In this document: in pieces, positions 22,369 through 33,654 of the stretch
Position numbering within the stretch: the stretch's first letter is position 1
Layout of the letters: each line of letters starts with the position of its first letter
Assembly: GCF_046630445.1 (NCBI RefSeq)
Contig: NC_092341.1
Location: 8,216,001-8,280,000 of the forward strand
Reading direction: 5' to 3'
Origin: Rutidosis leptorrhynchoides
Lineage: Eukaryota; Streptophyta; Magnoliopsida; Asterales; Asteraceae
Length of the DNA: 64,000 nt
The notes under the pieces: model-generated
What the model was told of the DNA's origin: nothing
Seen by the model: only the letters and a program-made list of their open reading frames with translations
The model's database searches: none
Position numbers and translations under genes: made by a program

Positions 22369-25300
22369 ACACCCTTTCTCTAAACATTGGTGGGGGAACG
22401 GGTCTTCCTCATAAGCGTAAATGGATTCGGGAATTGTGTAGTGAACATAAAATTATGGTTCTTGGTCTTCAAGAGACTAAACATGTTAAGCTCGACTTGT
22501 TCTTGGTGAAATCTTTGTGGGGCAACTCCTCTTTCAATGTTGCTAGTTCTTGTGCTAGAGGTAGATCGGGTGGTATTCTAACTATTTGGGATCCTTCATG
22601 TTTCAAAAAATCTCGTATTCTCTCCTTTGAGAATCTCCTCATTGTGATCGGCCATATTAGTGGTTGTAATGATACTTGCTACTTGTTGAACGTTTATGCT
22701 CCTCAAGCAAGGGGTAGGAAAGCTACTCTATGGTCTTTTATATCCAGGTTCATCGATTCTAATCCGGGTAATCATATGATATTTGGTGACTTTAATGAGG
22801 TTCGGGCTCCTTGTGAACGTTTCGGGACTGTTTTTTGTCAAGGTTCCTCGGCTGATTTCAATGCTTTCATCTCATCTAATGACTTAATTGATGTTCCGTT
22901 GGGTGGCCGTGCGTTTACCCGGTCATCTAAAATGTGTGACAAAAAGGCTAAGCTTGATCGGTTTTTGTTATCATCTTCTTTTATGGATCTCGCAGATGGG
23001 TTCAAGGGCCATATATTATCCAATATTTGGTCTGATCATAGCCCGATTATCTTCGTTAAAGATTCAGTGGATTATGGCCCGGTCCCTTTTCGATTATTTT
23101 CATCGTGGTTCATGCTGCCTGACTTTGATGCCACGGTCACAGCTGCTTGGAATCATCCCGATGTAATTAGCTCGTGTTCTGGTAAAAACCCATTCATCGC
23201 TTTCAAACTGAAATTACAGTTCACCAAAGGAAAGTTAAAGCAATGGCGGGCTGGTATTAAAGCAGATCATATTTCGGCTAAAGCTTCTATTCTAGCCCAC
23301 CTAGATGTCATTGATCAGGATTTGGACAATGGGGGTGACACTTTTTCATTAGCTACGGATCGGTTACAGCTTATAAAAGAGCTCTATTCTATTAACAAAG
23401 TCCAAGAGTGGGATGCCGCGCAGAAATCCAGAAACTTATGGGCGTGCTTGGGTGATGAAAATTCCTCCTTTTTTCATTCCTCATTAAAGCGTAAAAGAAA
23501 AAAGCTTGCGGTCCCTGGTATTAATTCCGATGGTATATGGCATTCTGAACCGGCATCTGTGAAAGGTATCTTCTTGAATTTCTTTAAAGAAAAATTTCGT
23601 AAGGTGCAAACTAGACCTATTTTAAATCCTAGCAGTAACTTTCGGGTTCTGTCCACGCAACAAAGTGAGTCGATTGAGGCTCCTTTTTCAGAAGCCGAGG
23701 TTCGCAAAGCCGTTTGGGATTGTGGGGATGACAAGGCTCCGGGTCCGGATGGTTTTTCTATTCGTTTTATCAAACACTTTTGGGACTTACTGAAAGAAGA
23801 TGTGATTAAATTTGTGAACTGTTTTCATGCTTCTGGCTACATACCGAATGGGTGTAACTCGTCTTTCTTCACCATGCTGCCTAAAGTTGACTCGCCTCTT
23901 CTTGTGAAAGATTATAGACCGATAAGTCTCATCGGCATCCAATATAAAATTCTTGCTAAGATTCTTGCCTCGAGGTTGTCTTTGGTGATCGATTCGGTCA
24001 TAAGTAATAATCAATCGGCTTTTGTTAAAGGTAGACAGATTCTGGATGGCCCCCTTATTATTAATGAGTTGGTTGATTGGTGTAAGAGAAAGAAGAAACA
24101 AGCGATGCTCCTCAAAGTCGATTTTGAAAAGGCGTTTGACTCCATCAGTTGGGAGTATCTTATATCTATGCTCGGTTTCTTGGGTTTTGGTAAAAGGTGG
24201 ATTCTTTGGATTAAAGGTTGCTTGATGTCTTCTAGAGCTTCTGTTCTTGTTAACGGTAGCCCTTCGGAAGAGTTTCATATTGGTAGAGGCCTCCGTCAAG
24301 GAGATCCCCTATCTCCCTTCCTTTTTATCATTTGTATGGAGGGGTTGCACGCGGCTATCATGGATTCGATGCACTTAAATTTCTTTAAAGGTGTGCAGGT
24401 CGGTTGTGGACCGAATGCTCAGGTTGTCTCTCATTGTTTCTTTGCAGACGACGCCTTATTCGTAGGCGAATGGAATGATGGTAATGCTCAAAATCTCTTA
24501 TGTATTTTGAGATGTTTTCAGCTCGTCTCAGGGCTTCGTATCAACATGATTAAATCGAATCTGCTCGGGGTTGGTATTAATGGAGGGGAAGTCGATCGCC
24601 TTGCTGGTAACCTGGGCTGTCGTCCAGATAAACTCCCATTTACATTCTTGGGGCTGCCCGTTGGTAAGAACATGAACCGGATTGACAGTTGGGATCCTAT
24701 TTTGAACAAGTTTAAATCAAAGCTTGCTACTTGGAAGGTTAATCTTCTATCTTTTGGAGGGCGTCTTACTTTAATCAAGTCGGTTTTAGGGGCTCTTGGT
24801 ACCTATTACTTTTCCATGTTTAAAGCTCCTAAAGGTGTCTTGAAATCTTTTGAATCGATCAGGGCAAAGTTCTTTTGGGGTTGCTCTAATGATACTAAAA
24901 AGGTCCAATGGGTCAAATGGAGCGATGTCTGTAGAGGTAAAGATAAAGGGGGGCTCGGTGTGATTCCTCTTAAAAATTTGAACAATTCTTTACTCTACAA
25001 GTGGCGCTGGAGATACCTTACTTGCAAAAATTGGTTATGGTCCAAGGTGGTTAGAGCTATCCACGGTTCTAGTCCGGATGTGGTCACTCTCCCATCATCG
25101 ATCAGTGGGAAGTGGTCCTGTATTACTCGCGTCATCGGTAATATTCATGCTACGGTTCCAGCTGCTATTTCCTCTATCTCGGTTCACATTGGTAATGGGT
25201 GCAATACTCTTTTTTGGCATGAGAGATGGCTTAATGGGCATTTACTCTGTGATATTTATCCTCGGCTCTATGCCTTGGAAACCCAGCAGAATTGTTCTAT

Positions 25301-26024
25301 CCAGGATTGTCGAGTTTCTGATGATTGGATTTGGCACTGGAGACGGGAGATTAGAAGTGGTGTCGAAGATCAGCAGCTTCAAGCTATTCTTGGTGAGCTT
25401 TCTTCGGTTGTGTTCACGAATCATGAGGTTAAATGGGTTTGTAATGTTAGCTCGGATGGAAGTTTTTCGGTTCATGGGTTTCGGTCATTACTCTATAATG
25501 ATGCTGTTCATCCTTTTCCCACAGAATGGTTCAATTTTATCCCCCCAAAAGTTAATATTTTTCTATGGCGTTCTCGGTTGGGACGATTACCGGATAAATG
25601 TAGCTTGTTGGAGCGTGGTATTTCTTCTTATTCGATGATCATGTGTTCTTCCTGTAATCAGCACGTCGAGGATATGCCACACATTTTCTTCGAGTGCGAT
25701 ACGGCTGTTCAGGTTTGGCAATGTATTGCAGGTTGGCTCGGTTTCGATCTTCCCAGATGGCAAGACATGGTCGCGTTTTGGCAATGGGTTCTCAATTGTT
25801 CTCAAGACAACAAGAAGAAGATGGTGATCCAGTCTATATGTTTCTCAACTTTATGGGCTCTTTGGCGCTTCAGGAATGCGGTCATTTTTGATCCGGCTAA
25901 ATTTCGGAAGTGTTATGTTGTTGATTCTATTATTTTTTCCACTTTTGATTGGCTTTCGAATCGCTACAAGAAAGCTAAGATACATTGGAATAGTTGGTTA
26001 CAAAATCCTGTAATGACTCTGTAA
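22365..26024 (+). CDS. LINE ORF2: endonuclease-reverse transcriptase
   Basis: 1219 aa, intact. An apurinic-type endonuclease domain occupies about residues 1-230 (LGLQETK, GDFNEVR near 140, SDHSPI near 223). Reverse transcriptase lies about 480-760 (KVDFEKAFDSISW; active site FADDALF near 692). A zinc-binding reverse-transcriptase C-terminal domain (zf-RVT) lies about 1060-1170 (FIPPKVNIFLWR; CSSCNQHVEDMPHIFFEC). No RNase H domain is evident. It nicks target DNA and copies the element RNA there (target-primed reverse transcription). The start ATG lies in the tetranucleotide ATGA, shared with the stop of ORF1, which suggests coupled termination-reinitiation. Confidence 0.95.
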   Translation: MNTLSLNIGGGTGLPHKRKWIRELCSEHKIMVLGLQETKHVKLDLFLVKSLWGNSSFNVASSCARGRSGGILTIWDPSCFKKSRILSFENLLIVIGHISGCNDTCYLLNVYAPQARGRKATLWSFISRFIDSNPGNHMIFGDFNEVRAPCERFGTVFCQGSSADFNAFISSNDLIDVPLGGRAFTRSSKMCDKKAKLDRFLLSSSFMDLADGFKGHILSNIWSDHSPIIFVKDSVDYGPVPFRLFSSWFMLPDFDATVTAAWNHPDVISSCSGKNPFIAFKLKLQFTKGKLKQWRAGIKADHISAKASILAHLDVIDQDLDNGGDTFSLATDRLQLIKELYSINKVQEWDAAQKSRNLWACLGDENSSFFHSSLKRKRKKLAVPGINSDGIWHSEPASVKGIFLNFFKEKFRKVQTRPILNPSSNFRVLSTQQSESIEAPFSEAEVRKAVWDCGDDKAPGPDGFSIRFIKHFWDLLKEDVIKFVNCFHASGYIPNGCNSSFFTMLPKVDSPLLVKDYRPISLIGIQYKILAKILASRLSLVIDSVISNNQSAFVKGRQILDGPLIINELVDWCKRKKKQAMLLKVDFEKAFDSISWEYLISMLGFLGFGKRWILWIKGCLMSSRASVLVNGSPSEEFHIGRGLRQGDPLSPFLFIICMEGLHAAIMDSMHLNFFKGVQVGCGPNAQVVSHCFFADDALFVGEWNDGNAQNLLCILRCFQLVSGLRINMIKSNLLGVGINGGEVDRLAGNLGCRPDKLPFTFLGLPVGKNMNRIDSWDPILNKFKSKLATWKVNLLSFGGRLTLIKSVLGALGTYYFSMFKAPKGVLKSFESIRAKFFWGCSNDTKKVQWVKWSDVCRGKDKGGLGVIPLKNLNNSLLYKWRWRYLTCKNWLWSKVVRAIHGSSPDVVTLPSSISGKWSCITRVIGNIHATVPAAISSISVHIGNGCNTLFWHERWLNGHLLCDIYPRLYALETQQNCSIQDCRVSDDWIWHWRREIRSGVEDQQLQAILGELSSVVFTNHEVKWVCNVSSDGSFSVHGFRSLLYNDAVHPFPTEWFNFIPPKVNIFLWRSRLGRLPDKCSLLERGISSYSMIMCSSCNQHVEDMPHIFFECDTAVQVWQCIAGWLGFDLPRWQDMVAFWQWVLNCSQDNKKKMVIQSICFSTLWALWRFRNAVIFDPAKFRKCYVVDSIIFSTFDWLSNRYKKAKIHWNSWLQNPVMTL

Positions 26025-26092
26025 TTCCTAGCGCCTTGCTAGTTTTTTATAAAATTTTCAGCCGTTAAAAAAAAAAAAAAAGTGATTTCGAA

Positions 26093-26758
26093 CCACGAGT
26101 TTTTTTGTGAAGCCCGTCTACTTTAAACTTTGGTGGTGGATAACGTTAACGAATCGAAAACAAACGTTAACCACATCTAGTCAAATTAAGTCGAATGGAG
26201 TCAAAAAGAAACGGAAAAACAAAAACAAAACCAAAAAAAAAAAAAAAACCATAACCAAGTGGATTAAAATATTCTTTTTAGGATCTTACATATTCTTATA
26301 TGAAAGAGAACAGGAATCTTTTTTCTTAAAAATAACAAAGACTTATATAAATACGAATAACGTTTTCGAAAACTAAACAAAATCAATAAGAAAAACAAAA
26401 GAGAACTTCGTTGAAGCTCGTACCTAGATAACGACTAACAAACGAACTATCTATATCAAGCATCACATACCTAAATCGAAACAAAAACCACTGTAATATG
26501 CTAACAACAAATAAATGATCCATGAAAACTTAACGATATCATGAAAATTATGTAGAACACCTTTAATTAAATTATGTCCATTCATATGAATTTCATCGAA
26601 TAATATATAAAACAAAAAAAATATATTTAAAGTCAAATTTGTGACAATTATTGTGTAATGAAGAAAGTAATACTTTTTAACGATTTCCCTTATATTTTTG
26701 AGTGGGTAAAGCTCATAGCTCACCCACAATCCTTTAACAACGCTTCGGCTAATCAAGT
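26093..26758. other. Host spacer between LINE and SINE1
   Basis: AT-rich DNA with A-runs near 26227-26248. Before the LINE inserted this was contiguous with the gene 1 upstream region. I see no gene, TIR or LTR in it. Confidence 0.4.
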
Positions 26759-26773
26759 AATATTATTCACTTC

Positions 26774-27057
26774 TTTTCTTTTCTTTTTTCTTTTTTTTAA
26801 CAGCGATTGGGATCACCCGAGGGGGACTTTACCACCAGTTGCAATCATCTCCCGTTTCGACTATGCCGATGCAGCGATAATAGCCCCGCCCCCATCGCTG
26901 CCGGGGAGGAAACCTTGAAACCGATCAAAGGGCACGACCAAGTAAAACCTCCTCCCCTTTACCCCCCCCCCCCCAAACGATATGGGAAAGGTGCCATGGG
27001 TGGATACTTCATGGCGGGGATGAAATTATGTTTTTAATATGTAGCCAACGGGGGTCG
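26774..27057 (-). mobile_element. SINE1, 3' part (interrupted by element B)
   Basis: This is the reverse complement of the body and tail of the SINE at 17954-18292: the same GTAGCCAACGGGGG head-proximal text, the C-run matching the G-run, and an A-rich tail (T-rich on the plus strand, 26774-26798). Its target duplication AATATTATTCACTTC lies at 26759-26773 and again at 50244-50258 beyond element B and SINE2. The remaining head is at 49853-49915. Confidence 0.88.
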
Positions 27058-30000
27058 TGTAGTGACCCGAACTTTTCCATGTTTATATATATTAATTGAG
27101 ACTGATATTTACATGATTAAATGTTTCCAACATGTTAAGCAATCAAACTTGTTAAGACTTGATTAATTGAAATATGTTTCATATAGACAATTGACCACCC
27201 AAGTTGACCGGTGATTCACGAACGTTAAAACTTGTAAAAACTATACGATGACATATATATGGTTATATATATAGTTAACATGTTTTTATTATAAGTATGT
27301 ATCTCATTAGGTATTTTAACAATGAGTTATATACATAAAAATGAGACTATTAATTTAAGAAACTCGAAAACGATATATATAACGATTATCGTTATAACAA
27401 CGTCTTACTAGATACATATGAATCATATTAAGATATTGATACACTTGGTTAATTATGTTAAATGATAAGTAAATATATTATTAAGTGTATTAACAATGAA
27501 ATACATATGTAAAAATAAGACTACTAACTTAATGATTTTGAAACGAGACATATATGTAACGATTATCGTTGTAACGACATTTAACTGTATATACATCATA
27601 CTGAGATATATTATATATCATAATATTATGATAATATAACAATTTAATATCTCATTTGTTATAATAAACAATGGGTTAACAACATTCAACAAGATCGTTA
27701 ACCTAAAGGTTTCAAAACAACATTTACATGTAACGACTAACGATGACTTAACGACTCAGTTAAAATGTATATACATGTAGTGTTTTAATATGTATTCATA
27801 CACTTTTGAAAGACTTCAAGACACTTATCAAAATACTTCTACTTAACAAAAATGCTTACAATTACATCCTCGTTCAGTTTCATCAACAATTCTACTCGTA
27901 TGCACCCGTATTCGTACTCGTACAATACACAGCTTTTAGATGTATGTACTATTGGTATATACACTCCAATGATCAGCTCTTAGCAGCCCATGTGAGTCAT
28001 CTAACACATGTGGGAACCATCATTTGGCAACTAGCATGAAATATCTCATAAAATTACAAAAATATGAGTAATCATTCATGACTTATTTACATGAAAACAA
28101 AATTACATATCCTTTATATCTAATCCATACACCAACGACCAAAAACACCTACAAACACTTTCATTCTTCAATTTTCTTCATCTAATTGATCTCTCTCAAG
28201 TTCTATCTTCAAGTTCTAAGTGTTCTTCATAAATTCCAAAAGTTCTAGTTACATAAAATCAAGAATACTTTCAAGTTTGCTAGCTCACTTCCAATCTTGT
28301 AAGGTGATCATCCAACCTCAAGAAATCTTTGTTTCTTACAGTAGGTTATCATTCTAATACAAGGTAATAATCATATTCAAACTTTGGTTCAATTTCTATA
28401 ACTATAACAATCTTATTTTAAGTGATGATCTTACTTGAACTTGTTTTCGTGTCATGATTCTGCTTCAAGAACTTCGAGCCATCCAAGGATCCATTGAAGC
28501 TAGATCCATTTTTCTCTTTTCCAGTAGGTTTATCCAAGGAACTTAAGGTAGTAATGATGTTCATAACATCATTCGATTCATACATATAAAGCTATCTTAT
28601 TCGAAGGTTTAAACTTGTAATCACTAGAACATAGTTTAGTTAATTCTAAACTTGTTCGCAAATAAAAGTTAATCCTTCTAACTTGACTTTTAAAATCAAC
28701 TAAACACATGTTCTATATCTATATGATATGCTAACTTAATGATTTAAAACCTGGAAACACGAAAAACACCGTAAAACCGGATTTACGCCGTCGTAGTAAC
28801 ACCGAGGGCTGTTTTGGGTTAGTTAATTAAAAACTATGATAAACTTTGATTTAAAAGTTGTTATTCTGGGAAAATGATTTTTATTATGAACATGAAACTA
28901 TATCCAAAAATTATGGTTAAACTCAAAGTGGAAGTATGTTTTCTAAAATGGTCATCTAGACGTCGTTCTTTCGACTGAAATGACTACCTTTACAAAAACG
29001 ACTTGTAACTTATTTTTCCGACTATAAACCTATACTTTTATGTTTAGATTCATAAAATAGAGTTCAATATGAAACCATAGCAATTTGATTCACTCAAAAC
29101 GGATTTAAAATGAAGAAGTTATGGGTAAAACAAGATTGGATAATTTTTCTCATTTTAGCTACGTGAAAATTGGTAACAAATCTATTCCAACCATAACTTA
29201 ATCAACTTGTATTGTATATTATGTAATCTTGAGATACCATAGACACGTATACAATGTTTCGACCTATCATGTCGACACATCTATATATATTTCGGAACAA
29301 CCATAGACACTCTATATGTGAATGTTGGAGTTAGCTATACAGGGTTGAGGTTGATTCCAAAATATATATAGTTTGAGTTGTGATCAATACTGAGATACGT
29401 ATACACTGGGTCGTGGATTGATTCAAGATAATATTTATCGATTTATTTCTGTACATCTAACTGTGGACAACTAGTTGTAGGTTACTAACGAGGACAGCTG
29501 ACTTAATAAACTTAAAACATCAAAATATATTAAAAGTGTTGTAAATATATTTTGAACATACTTTGATATATATGTATATATTGTTATAGGTTCGTGAATC
29601 AACCAGTGGCCAAGTCTTACTTCCCGACGAAGTAAAAATCTGTGAAAGTGAGTTATAGTCCCACTTTTAAAATCTAATATTTTTGGGATGAGAATACATG
29701 CAGGTTTTATAAATGATTTACAAAATAGACACAAGTACGTGAAACTACATTCTATGGTTGAATTATCGAAATCGAATATGCCCCTTTTTATTAAGTCTGG
29801 TAATCTATGAATTAGGGAACAGACACCCTAATTGACGCGAATCCTAAAGATAGATCTATTGGGCCTAACAAACCCCATCCAAAGTACCGGATGCTTTAGT
29901 ACTTCGAAATTTATATCATATCCGAAGGGTGTCCCGGAATGATGGGGATATTCTTATATATGCATCTTGTTAATGTCGGTTACCAGGTGTTCACCATATA

Positions 30001-30482
30001 AATGATTTTTATCTCTATGTATGGGATGTGTATTGAAATATGAAATCTTGTGGTCTATTATTATGATTTGATATATATAGGTTAAACCTATAACTCACCA
30101 ACATTTTTGTTGACGTTTTAAGCATGTTTATTCTCAGGTGATTATTAAGAGCTTCCGCTGTCGCATACTTAAATAAGGACGAGATTTGGAGTCCATGCTT
30201 GTATGATATTGTGTAAAAACTGCATTCAAGAAACTTATTTTGTTGTAACATAATTGTATTGTAAACCATTATGTAATGGTCGTGTGTAAACAGGATATTT
30301 TAGATTATCATTATTTGATAATCTACGTAAAGCTTTTTAAAACCTTTATCTATGAAATAAAGGTTATGGTTTGTTTTAAAAATGAATGCAGTCTTTGAAA
30401 AACGTCTCATATAGAGGTCAAAACCTCGCAACGAAATCAATTAATATGGAACGTTTTTAGTCAATAAGAACGGGACATTTCA
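27058..30482 (+). repeat. Element B 5' LTR
   Basis: A 3425-bp LTR, TGTAGTGACCC to ...GGGACATTTCA. It is about 170 bp longer than the LTRs of A because of a tandem copy of a roughly 175-bp unit near 27313-27585. Confidence 0.95.
27313..27585 (+). repeat. Degenerate tandem repeat in U3 of element B
   Basis: Two diverged units (27313-27407 and 27488-27585, period about 175 bp) share AACAATGA, AAGACT/GAGACT and AACGATTATCGTT. Element A has only one such unit. The same pair is in the 3' LTR (about 46683-46955). Upstream position in the LTR fits a U3 enhancer-type region, which is an inference. Confidence 0.65.
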
Positions 30483-30483
30483 G

Positions 30484-30496
30484 TTGGTATCCGAGC
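30484..30496 (+). promoter_or_regulatory. Element B primer-binding site (variant)
   Basis: It reads TTGGTATCCGAGC one base after the LTR. The standard site in elements A and E has A where this has the second C of ATCC. Confidence 0.8.
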
Positions 30497-30691
30497 GTTG
30501 GTCTTAGAGAACCAGAATTTTGCATTAGTGTGTCTTATCGAGTTTGTTAGGATGCATTAGTGAGTCTGGACTTCGACCGTGTTTAGTTGAAAAATGATTG
30601 CTTAACAAATTTTGTTGGAAACTATATATTTTTAACATGTGAATATTATGTGATATATTAATCTCTTAACGTGTTTGATATTATGTGATAG

Positions 30692-31306
30692 ATGTCTACC
30701 TCTAGAACAAGTCCCATTGACTCACATAATAATAATGAAGAGTCAAATGTAAATTGGAATGATTCATGGACTGATTCACAAGTTCCCGAAGAGGAACCGG
30801 AAGAAGAGTCGGAACCGGAAGAAGAATCGGAACCGGAAGAAGAATCGGAACCGGATGAAGAAATAGAACCGGTGGGGGAAATAATAAAACGGTTAAGTAA
30901 AAGAAAATCCTCAACCAACCGACCAAGGTTAATTATGACCAATGGTGTTTCCGCCAAGGAAGCAAAATATTGGGAGGATTACCAATTCTCCGATGAATCG
31001 GATTCCGACGAGAATTCCGATGATGTTATAGAAATTACCCCAACTGAATTTAAAAAGGCAAAAGAAAATAATAAGGGAAAGGGCATAAAAATAGAGAAAT
31101 CTAATTCCAACCCCGATGAACTTTATATGTATCGTCAACCCCCGAAGTCCTTAAGTTGTAACAATGACCCGGGAACCTCTAAACCACCAGGTTTTTCTAA
31201 ACCAATGTGGAAAATTACGGCTCGTATTAGGGGAACATCATATATCCCTAGAAACTTGGCAAAACGAACCAAAACCGAAGAAGAAGAAACAAGCGAGTCG
31301 GAATAA
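30692..31306 (+). CDS. Element B acidic pre-gag ORF, unknown function
   Basis: A 204-aa intact counterpart of the element A ORF, with 11 residue differences and no length change. It has the same E/S/P repeats (EEESEP), the KRLSKRKSS basic patch and the RTKTEEEETSESE end. Retention of the frame despite about 5% divergence suggests it was under coding constraint while diverging, but selection has not been measured. No domain is recognised. Confidence 0.7.
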   Translation: MSTSRTSPIDSHNNNEESNVNWNDSWTDSQVPEEEPEEESEPEEESEPEEESEPDEEIEPVGEIIKRLSKRKSSTNRPRLIMTNGVSAKEAKYWEDYQFSDESDSDENSDDVIEITPTEFKKAKENNKGKGIKIEKSNSNPDELYMYRQPPKSLSCNNDPGTSKPPGFSKPMWKITARIRGTSYIPRNLAKRTKTEEEETSESE

Positions 31307-31444
31307 GATAGTTGTATTCGTGTGGTGTAATATATGTAATATAGTGTGCTTATGCTTTATGATATATGTAAAAATTGCTTGTATTAATAAGTATTTTTTT
31401 TTATGAATCTAACTCTTGTCTATTTTTCAGTTTAAAAATACAAA

Positions 31445-32128
31445 ATGGATAGACAACCCAATATTTTAAGAGACCTACCCGGAGACATGATTGATGAAAT
31501 CTTGTCTAGAGTCGGCCAGAATTCCTCGGCACAACTATTTAAGGCGAGATCAGTTTGTAAGACATTCGAAGAACGTTCCAAGAATGTCTTGGTTTATAAG
31601 AGACTTTCGTTTGAAAGATGGGGGATATCACATTGGGAAACCCATAAGTTACGATGTGTTTACTTTGACGCATATATTGCGGGGAACCCAAATGCTATTT
31701 TACGCAACGGGTTAAGAAATTATTTTGACTCAATATATCCGAATATTGGACTTCGTGATTTAGAAAAAGCGGCTAACATGCAACATAAAGAAGCATGTTA
31801 TGCTTACGGATTAGTAATGTTCGCTTCTCACCAAAGTGAGAACAAGAACATCGGGCTACAACTATTAAACAAAACGTTTCCACAAGTGACGGAGTCGGTA
31901 ATTGGGGTAAGAAATGAGGTTTTTAGATTATTACGGGACTGTTGGACATTACGTAACCCTCGTCCCTTTGACGACGCTACAACACGCTGTCTTATCAACG
32001 GCCATAACGGTTATGTTGCACAAGACCAAGGATGGGAAGTAGTCCTAGTAAAACCAGAATGCATGACTTGTTTCTGGACGTATGAATTACGTGTCTTTAT
32101 TGCCTTTGCTGAACGACTTGTGTACTAG
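31445..32128 (+). CDS. Element B F-box protein ORF
   Basis: A 227-aa intact counterpart of the element A F-box ORF, differing at one residue (FDDA versus FDDV). It has the N-terminal F-box (LPGDMIDEILSRV) and the Sel1-like middle. It begins 138 bp after the acidic ORF, with TTTTTCAG shortly before the ATG, which could be a splice acceptor. A host-like F-box gene in sense orientation inside two independent insertions shows that it is carried by the element rather than being an insertion at one locus. Confidence 0.75.
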   Translation: MDRQPNILRDLPGDMIDEILSRVGQNSSAQLFKARSVCKTFEERSKNVLVYKRLSFERWGISHWETHKLRCVYFDAYIAGNPNAILRNGLRNYFDSIYPNIGLRDLEKAANMQHKEACYAYGLVMFASHQSENKNIGLQLLNKTFPQVTESVIGVRNEVFRLLRDCWTLRNPRPFDDATTRCLINGHNGYVAQDQGWEVVLVKPECMTCFWTYELRVFIAFAERLVY

Positions 32129-32469
32129 CTAGAATTATGTTCACAACTATCTTGTATCAAAGTTATTGTGTGCTATATTTCATGCTTTATGTAAAATAAG
32201 CGGTATTGTAAGTTTGTAAAATATTGTATAAAAGTTTGAACGCGAAATATTATTATAATCAGTTTTTCATATAGAATTGTAGTAGTTGAATTGTATATTA
32301 GCTACTAAGTATGAACTTAACGGGTAGGTACTACCCGAATTTAAACTTATAAAACGCTAATATGAAGAAAAAGCTTTTATAAATGAGTTCATATTATGCT
32401 ACGAAATACTATTAACTACTCTTAATATTCTGTATGATTAACTTGTTCCATTTAACTATTTTGAAGGAA

Positions 32470-33654
32470 ATGGCACCGACTACTCGACACACCGTGAATA
32501 TGAATGAAGAGGAATTCCGTACTTTTCTAGCTTCAAACATAGCCGCAGTACAGGCTGCGCTACATACCAACAATAACCTTGGATCTAGCAGTACAGGAAA
32601 TCGTGTAGGATGCACCTACAAAGAATTCACTGCCTGCAAACCTTTGGAATTTGATGGAACCGAAGGACCGATCGGATTGAAACGGTGGACCGAGAAGGTC
32701 GAATCGGTGTTTGCCATAAGTAAGTGTACTGAAGAGGACAAAGTAAAGTACGCTACGCATACCTTCACAGGTTCTGCGTTAACATGGTGGAATACCTATC
32801 TAGAGCAAGTGGGACAAGACGATGCGTACGCACTACCGTGGTCAGCATTCAAGCACTTGATGAACGAGAAGTACCGTCCCAGAACCGAGGTCAATAAGCT
32901 CAAGACAGAACTTAGAGGGTTACGAACCCAAGGATTTGATATTACCACGTACGAAAGACGATTCACAGAATTGTGCCTATTGTGTCCGGGAGCATTCGAA
33001 GATGAGGAAGAGAAGATCGACGCGTTTGTGAAAGGATTACCGGAAAGAATCCAAGAAGATATAAGTTCACACGAGCCCACCTCCATACAACAGGCATGTA
33101 GAATGGCTCACAAACTCGTGAACCAAATTGAAGAAAGAATTAAAGAACAGACTGCTGAAGAGGCCAATGTGAAGCAAGTCAAAAGAAAGTGGGAGGAAAA
33201 CGGTGATAAGAATCACCAATACAACAACAACAGCAATTACAACAATAATCGCAACAATTATCCCAACAATCGCAACATCAATCGCAACTACAACAAACGG
33301 CCCAACAATAACAACAACAACAACAACAGCAACTACAACAATCATCCCAACAACAACAATAACCGCAACAACAACAACAATCAGAAGCAGCTATGCCAAA
33401 GGTGTGAAAAGAATCACTCGGGGTTCTGCACCAAATTTTGCAACAAGTGTAAAAGAAATGGTCATAGCGCGGCGAAGTGTGAGGTCTACGGACCAGGGGT
33501 TAATAGAACGAAAGGAACAAATGGTGTCGGAACGAGTAATGGTGGAGCAAGTAGTGTCGGAGCAAGTTATGCCAATGTAGTTTGTTATAAATGTGGAAAA
33601 CCGGGCCACATTATTAGAAATTGCCCGAACCAGGAGAACACGAATGAACAAGGC
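32470..33654 (+). CDS. Element B gag-pol, N-terminal part (interrupted by element C)
   Basis: It begins MAPTTRH like element A and runs through the gag domain, Asn-rich linker (shorter than in A by a few Asn) and both Cys/His motifs up to NTNEQG. There element C interrupts it. The open frame seems to continue a few codons into C's LTR before stopping, so any product would be a truncated gag with nucleocapsid. The interrupted frame resumes at 43003. Confidence 0.9.

Larger units (their letters stand above)
20613..26080 (+). mobile_element. Full-length L1-type LINE (RRM-containing, BNR-like)
   Basis: The element has a short 5' leader, two intact ORFs overlapping at ATGA, a short 3' UTR and a poly-A tail of about 15 A (26066-26080). 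A 12-bp target duplication, AGTGATTTCGAA, flanks it at 20601-20612 and 26081-26092. The intact ORFs and perfect duplication indicate a recent, possibly autonomous copy. It sits about 340 bp upstream of the ATG of gene 1 and is transcribed away from that gene. Confidence 0.95.
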
